Assembly: GCA_947184155.2 (NCBI GenBank)
Contig: CAMXCT020001491.1
Span: 417,501-481,500, forward strand
Length of the DNA: 64,000 bases
Direction: 5' to 3'
From: Cladocopium goreaui
Taxonomy: Eukaryota > Sar > Dinophyceae > Suessiales > Symbiodiniaceae
Part shown: positions 63,375-64,000 of the stretch, piece after piece
Position numbering within the stretch: the first letter of the stretch is position 1
Layout: each line of letters begins with the position of its first letter
Made by a program: the position numbers and the translations under genes
Notes under the pieces: model-generated
What the model was told of the DNA's origin: nothing
Seen by the model: the letters and a program-made list of their open reading frames with translations, nothing else
Database searches by the model: none

Positions 63375-63663
63375 CCATCCCCATTTCATGTCGTCTAGGG
63401 CTGGAACATGGGAAAAATATGTGATCAATAGGAATTCCCATCATTAATCCATGATAATCCCATCATTCATCCATGATAAGCCATGATAATCCCCCACATA
63501 TTGGGTAGATTTGGGTAGCAGAATCCCATAGGTTTTTTCCCAAACAAAATCCGGTTTTTTTCAACCATCTCCGGGTCCCCAGCCGCATGGCTGGGATTTC
63601 TCCGGTTCCACTCGGACAACACGCCCGTCTCTTGAACCTCGATGCAACGTGGGCCAAAAATCT
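61326..63663 (-). CDS. PDZ-like domain protein, 4 exons seen (partial)
   Basis: Exons read 63661-63566 (start may be 63663), 62730-62689, 61945-61871 and 61421-61326. All junctions are phase 0, with donors GT, GC and GT, and the last exon also ends at a GT. The first three exons join into a domain of the form TGVLSEWNRRNP, then QKHDRIVKVNGVEGN, then KCREDSDLQLTI. This is the pattern of the short PDZ-like domains common in dinoflagellate proteins: a carboxylate-loop and beta-strand region, the DRIV.VNG strand, and a closing LQLT strand. PDZ domains bind C-terminal peptides of partner proteins; the partner here is unknown. The fourth exon is rich in Val, Gly and Pro, repeats the string EVMGP twice, and is less certain. 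Neither start nor stop codon was identified, so further exons probably lie on either side. Confidence 0.6.
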
Positions 63664-63828
63664 CTGGGAAATGACGTGGTTGGATTCGTTGGGTTCGTTG
63701 GATTCCTGGCCCCAAATAGATCCTAAAATAGATCCTACCATATTCTGGTTCTATTTGGGCCCCTAACATAGATCCTAACTTGGTAAAGCTATCTGAAGTT
63801 CTTGGATCCAAACTAATCCAAACATCTT

Positions 63829-63937
63829 CTGGTGCGTTTTACGCAGGGAATTTTCGGGAATGATCCATTTCATCACTAGTAATTTCATCATCCCAGCAAC
63901 CCCCAGTCCCATCCATTCCCTACGTAAAACGCACCAG
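63829..63937. mobile_element. Inverted-repeat element with CTGGTGCGTTTTACG ends
   Basis: CTGGTGCGTTTTACGCAGGG is mirrored by CCCTACGTAAAACGCACCAG with one mismatch. Only one copy was seen. Confidence 0.72.
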
Positions 63938-64000
63938 TAAGTCAAACATGACTTTTCGATCCGCATCCACCAAAAAAGCCATAGACGTTTCGCCCTGGTG

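Overview
The window reads as nuclear DNA of a photosynthetic dinoflagellate, with a suessialean or Symbiodiniaceae-like genome as the nearest style (inference). The evidence is short GC-rich exons of 34 to 144 bp sunk in long AT-rich introns. Donors mix GT, GC and GA, and acceptors are AG with G as the usual first exon base. All recognisable exons lie on the minus strand, and introns and spacers are crowded with small palindromic mobile elements. No bacterial operon, rRNA, intact tRNA or CRISPR was seen. Because exons are short, almost none of the long open frames are genes. The models here were built by reading exons in protein space and requiring the reading frame to close across every intron.

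Layout in transcription order, from right to left. A gene encoding a PDZ-like domain split over three exons lies at 61326-63663; its 5' end is not resolved. A stretch of weak exon candidates follows at about 57100-59130. Next is the best-supported gene, a plastid-type soluble glycerol-3-phosphate acyltransferase (ATS1-like), with 17 exons from 56888 down to its stop at 45817. A short, less certain three- or four-exon gene follows (44997-41689). Then come tetratricopeptide (TPR) exons in two blocks, 38847-33230 and 31166-22455, the second ending in a stop codon. These may be one gene. The last gene starts with a signal peptide at 20628 and encodes a cysteine-rich, PAN/apple-like secreted protein. 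Its exons continue to the left edge of the window (54-166).

The rest is mostly repeats. The dominant family is a roughly 105-bp TA-flanked palindromic MITE (ends TACCCTCTGG / CCAGAGGGTA) with over 30 copies, many lying just downstream of a 5' splice site. Other families have ends CTGGTTGGTGGTT, TACTGTGGATGG, GGAGGTACCTACC and GGATTGGTTTAAGG, plus several singletons with clear terminal inverted repeats. Larger features are an array of about 13 copies of a roughly 95-bp palindrome-bearing unit (17.6-18.9 kb) and a 740-bp inverted-repeat element that carries an 81-bp minisatellite (32162-32901). A related minisatellite lies in opposite orientation at 27.5-27.8 kb. There are also a (CAA)n block, a 12-bp array and an interstitial TTTAGGG tract.

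The genes do not form an obvious pathway. The acyltransferase would make lysophosphatidate for plastid glycerolipids, the TPR and PDZ proteins are interaction scaffolds, and the cysteine-rich protein is secreted. Their shared orientation fits the head-to-tail gene order typical of dinoflagellates. All exon borders are inferred from sequence alone.
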